A DNA stretch of 5,750 nt from Pseudomonadota bacterium (GTDB taxonomy: Bacteria; Desulfobacterota; Desulfobulbia; Desulfobulbales; JAGXFP01). The notes beneath the pieces were generated by a model, which searched no databases, was not told the DNA's origin, and saw only the letters and a list, made by a program, of their open reading frames with translations. The position numbers and the translations under genes are program-made. This document shows positions 4,690 to 5,750 of this stretch, piece after piece. Each line of letters starts with the position of its first letter. The stretch's first letter is position 1. The stretch is taken from contig DAOVJK010000215.1 in assembly GCA_030673265.1 (NCBI GenBank), positions 1 to 5,750 of the forward strand, written 5' to 3'.

Positions 4690-5750
4690 CAACTCTACTC
4701 CTCTCGAAACCTATGAAAAAGGCCAGTAGCGACGGAATAACAAACAGGGTGAAAATCGTGGACACAGTCAAGCCGCCCAACAGAATGCTACCGAGACCCC
4801 GATACAGTTCACTGCCTGGCCCGGTTGATAAGACCAGAGGGGTCATGGCCAGCACGCTGGTCGTGGCACTCATGAAAATCGGTCTGATTCTGGTTCTGAC
4901 CGCATCGGATATGGCCGGAAGACCTGTAAGGCCATTGTATCTGACGTTGTTCAGGGATTGATGGACAATCAGAATCGCATTATTGACCACCGTGCCGACC
5001 AGAATAATAAAGCCCAGCATCGTCAAAACATCAAACCCCTGCGGAGCAATGAAAAAATTGACTGCCGCCAGGCCCATGAACCCCCCAGCCGCGGCCAGCG
5101 GTACACTGAAGAGGATTATAAAGGGGTACAAGAAATTCTCGAACAGGGCCGCCATCAGCAGGTAGGTTATCGCCAGGGCCAGGAGCAAATTCCACTGCAG
5201 GGCCTCTTGAGTTTCAACAAGTTTATCGGCATTACCGCCAACATTTATCTCGATCCCCTCCAGCTGGCCGCCACTTGCCAGGGCGCCAATAACATCATTC
5301 TCAATTATCTCCATGGCTTCCTGTAAAGGCAAGTTTTTTGGCGGAGTCACCTGCAGGGTAATGGTTCGGTCCCGTTCCAGATGGTTGATCTGCGGCATCC
5401 CCTGACCATAGACCAGACTGGCAACATCCCCGATCCGGATCAGATCCCCGGAGCTGTTGACAATAGTGCTGTTTAAGATGTCCTCCGGGGTTTCATAGCT
5501 GGCATCAGCGCCTTTGATCAGCAGATCTATCTGCTTGACCCCCTCCGGCCGAAACTCTTCGATCTTGCGGCCATCCATCAAAACATCGGCGTAGACCCCC
5601 AGATCATTCTCGGTCAGACCGTTGGCAGCCAACTTTTCCTTATTGGGCAGGATCGCTACCTCGGGATAACTGGTTTCGAGCGAGGGAATGGGCCGGGTCT
5701 GCGCGGTCGGAATTTTGGCCGGGATAAGCCCGAACATCATGGCCTGGGCG
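4676..5750 (-). CDS. RND-family efflux permease, C-terminal part (5' end outside window)
   Basis: This is the inner-membrane, proton-driven transporter of a tripartite pump. Only about the last 358 residues are in view; the frame continues past 5750 without a stop (AQA precedes the first visible Met), so Met at 5738-5740 is not the start. The visible part begins in the second periplasmic porter/docking region (DLLIKGADA, GDLIRIGDVASLV, PPKNLPLQEAM), then NVGGNADKLVETQEAL leads into the last five membrane helices: about 184-200, 205-228, 236-260, 286-306 and 312-342 counted from Met5740. Motifs GFIILVGTVVNNAILIVHQSL and RTRIRPIFMSATTSVLAMTPL are characteristic of helices 10 and 11. The TM4 proton-relay Asp residues lie outside the window. 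The short tail ends in TAG at 4676-4678. The adaptor gene is presumably upstream. It cannot be sorted between drug- and metal-type RND from this part. Confidence 0.92.
   Translation of the reverse strand, partial: AQAMMFGLIPAKIPTAQTRPIPSLETSYPEVAILPNKEKLAANGLTENDLGVYADVLMDGRKIEEFRPEGVKQIDLLIKGADASYETPEDILNSTIVNSSGDLIRIGDVASLVYGQGMPQINHLERDRTITLQVTPPKNLPLQEAMEIIENDVIGALASGGQLEGIEINVGGNADKLVETQEALQWNLLLALAITYLLMAALFENFLYPFIILFSVPLAAAGGFMGLAAVNFFIAPQGFDVLTMLGFIILVGTVVNNAILIVHQSLNNVRYNGLTGLPAISDAVRTRIRPIFMSATTSVLAMTPLVLSTGPGSELYRGLGSILLGGLTVSTIFTLFVIPSLLAFFIGFERSRVDENN
4698..4705 (-). promoter_or_regulatory. Shine-Dalgarno site that sets the tolC-like start
   Basis: GAGAGGAG on the minus strand lies 8 nt before ATG 4687-4689 and only 5 nt before the alternative TTG, favouring the ATG. 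It lies inside the last codons of the RND permease gene, so translation of the two genes is likely coupled. Confidence 0.7.

Noticed and set aside
4958..5326. Plus-strand 122-codon frame opposite the RND permease
   Set aside because: It is antisense shadow of a clearly conserved membrane protein gene, with no motif of its own.

Overview
The window joins a tidy, tightly packed operon fragment to a decayed accessory region. The right part (about 2150 to 5750) is GC-richer and reads entirely on the minus strand. It holds the 3' half of an RND efflux permease, a TolC-type outer-membrane channel and bioA (biotin synthesis). The left part (1 to about 2060) is visibly AT-richer and holds broken or shortened genes typical of mobile DNA. 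RND plus TolC proteins and a cleavable signal peptide point to a Gram-negative bacterium. A member of the old Deltaproteobacteria (Desulfobacterota/Desulfuromonadota) would fit, but that placement is a guess from protein style and I could not test it.

Left to right: 1-339 is gene-free and AT-rich. 340-438 (+) looks like a degenerate tRNA-Arg(ACG) gene with an intact-looking CCA end, followed by a rho-independent terminator at 447-479. 502-1547 (-) is the 'mobile mystery protein' pair: A (HTH regulator, upstream) and B (Fic-domain protein, downstream). Each gene carries one in-frame nonsense codon. Reading through those codons restores two family-length proteins whose genes overlap by 4 nt. 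A dense cluster of TTGTAT/ATACAA hexamers and palindromes lies at 1595-1672, in front of gene A. 1690-2056 is the 5' part of an IS1595-type insertion sequence whose transposase has a nonsense codon and a one-base frameshift, and whose 3' part is gone.

The intact operon runs 5750 to 2153 (-): RND permease (start lies outside the window), a 14-nt overlap into tolC-like, then 2 nt to bioA, which starts with GTG. The two transport genes should form the inner- and outer-membrane parts of one efflux pump; the periplasmic adaptor is presumably upstream, outside the window. bioA is a full-length DAPA aminotransferase and is an odd final gene for an efflux operon.

I found no convincing undescribed system. 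The best leads are the twice-disabled A/B pair with its operator array, the tRNA remnant with a ~21-nt insertion, and the efflux-bioA linkage.
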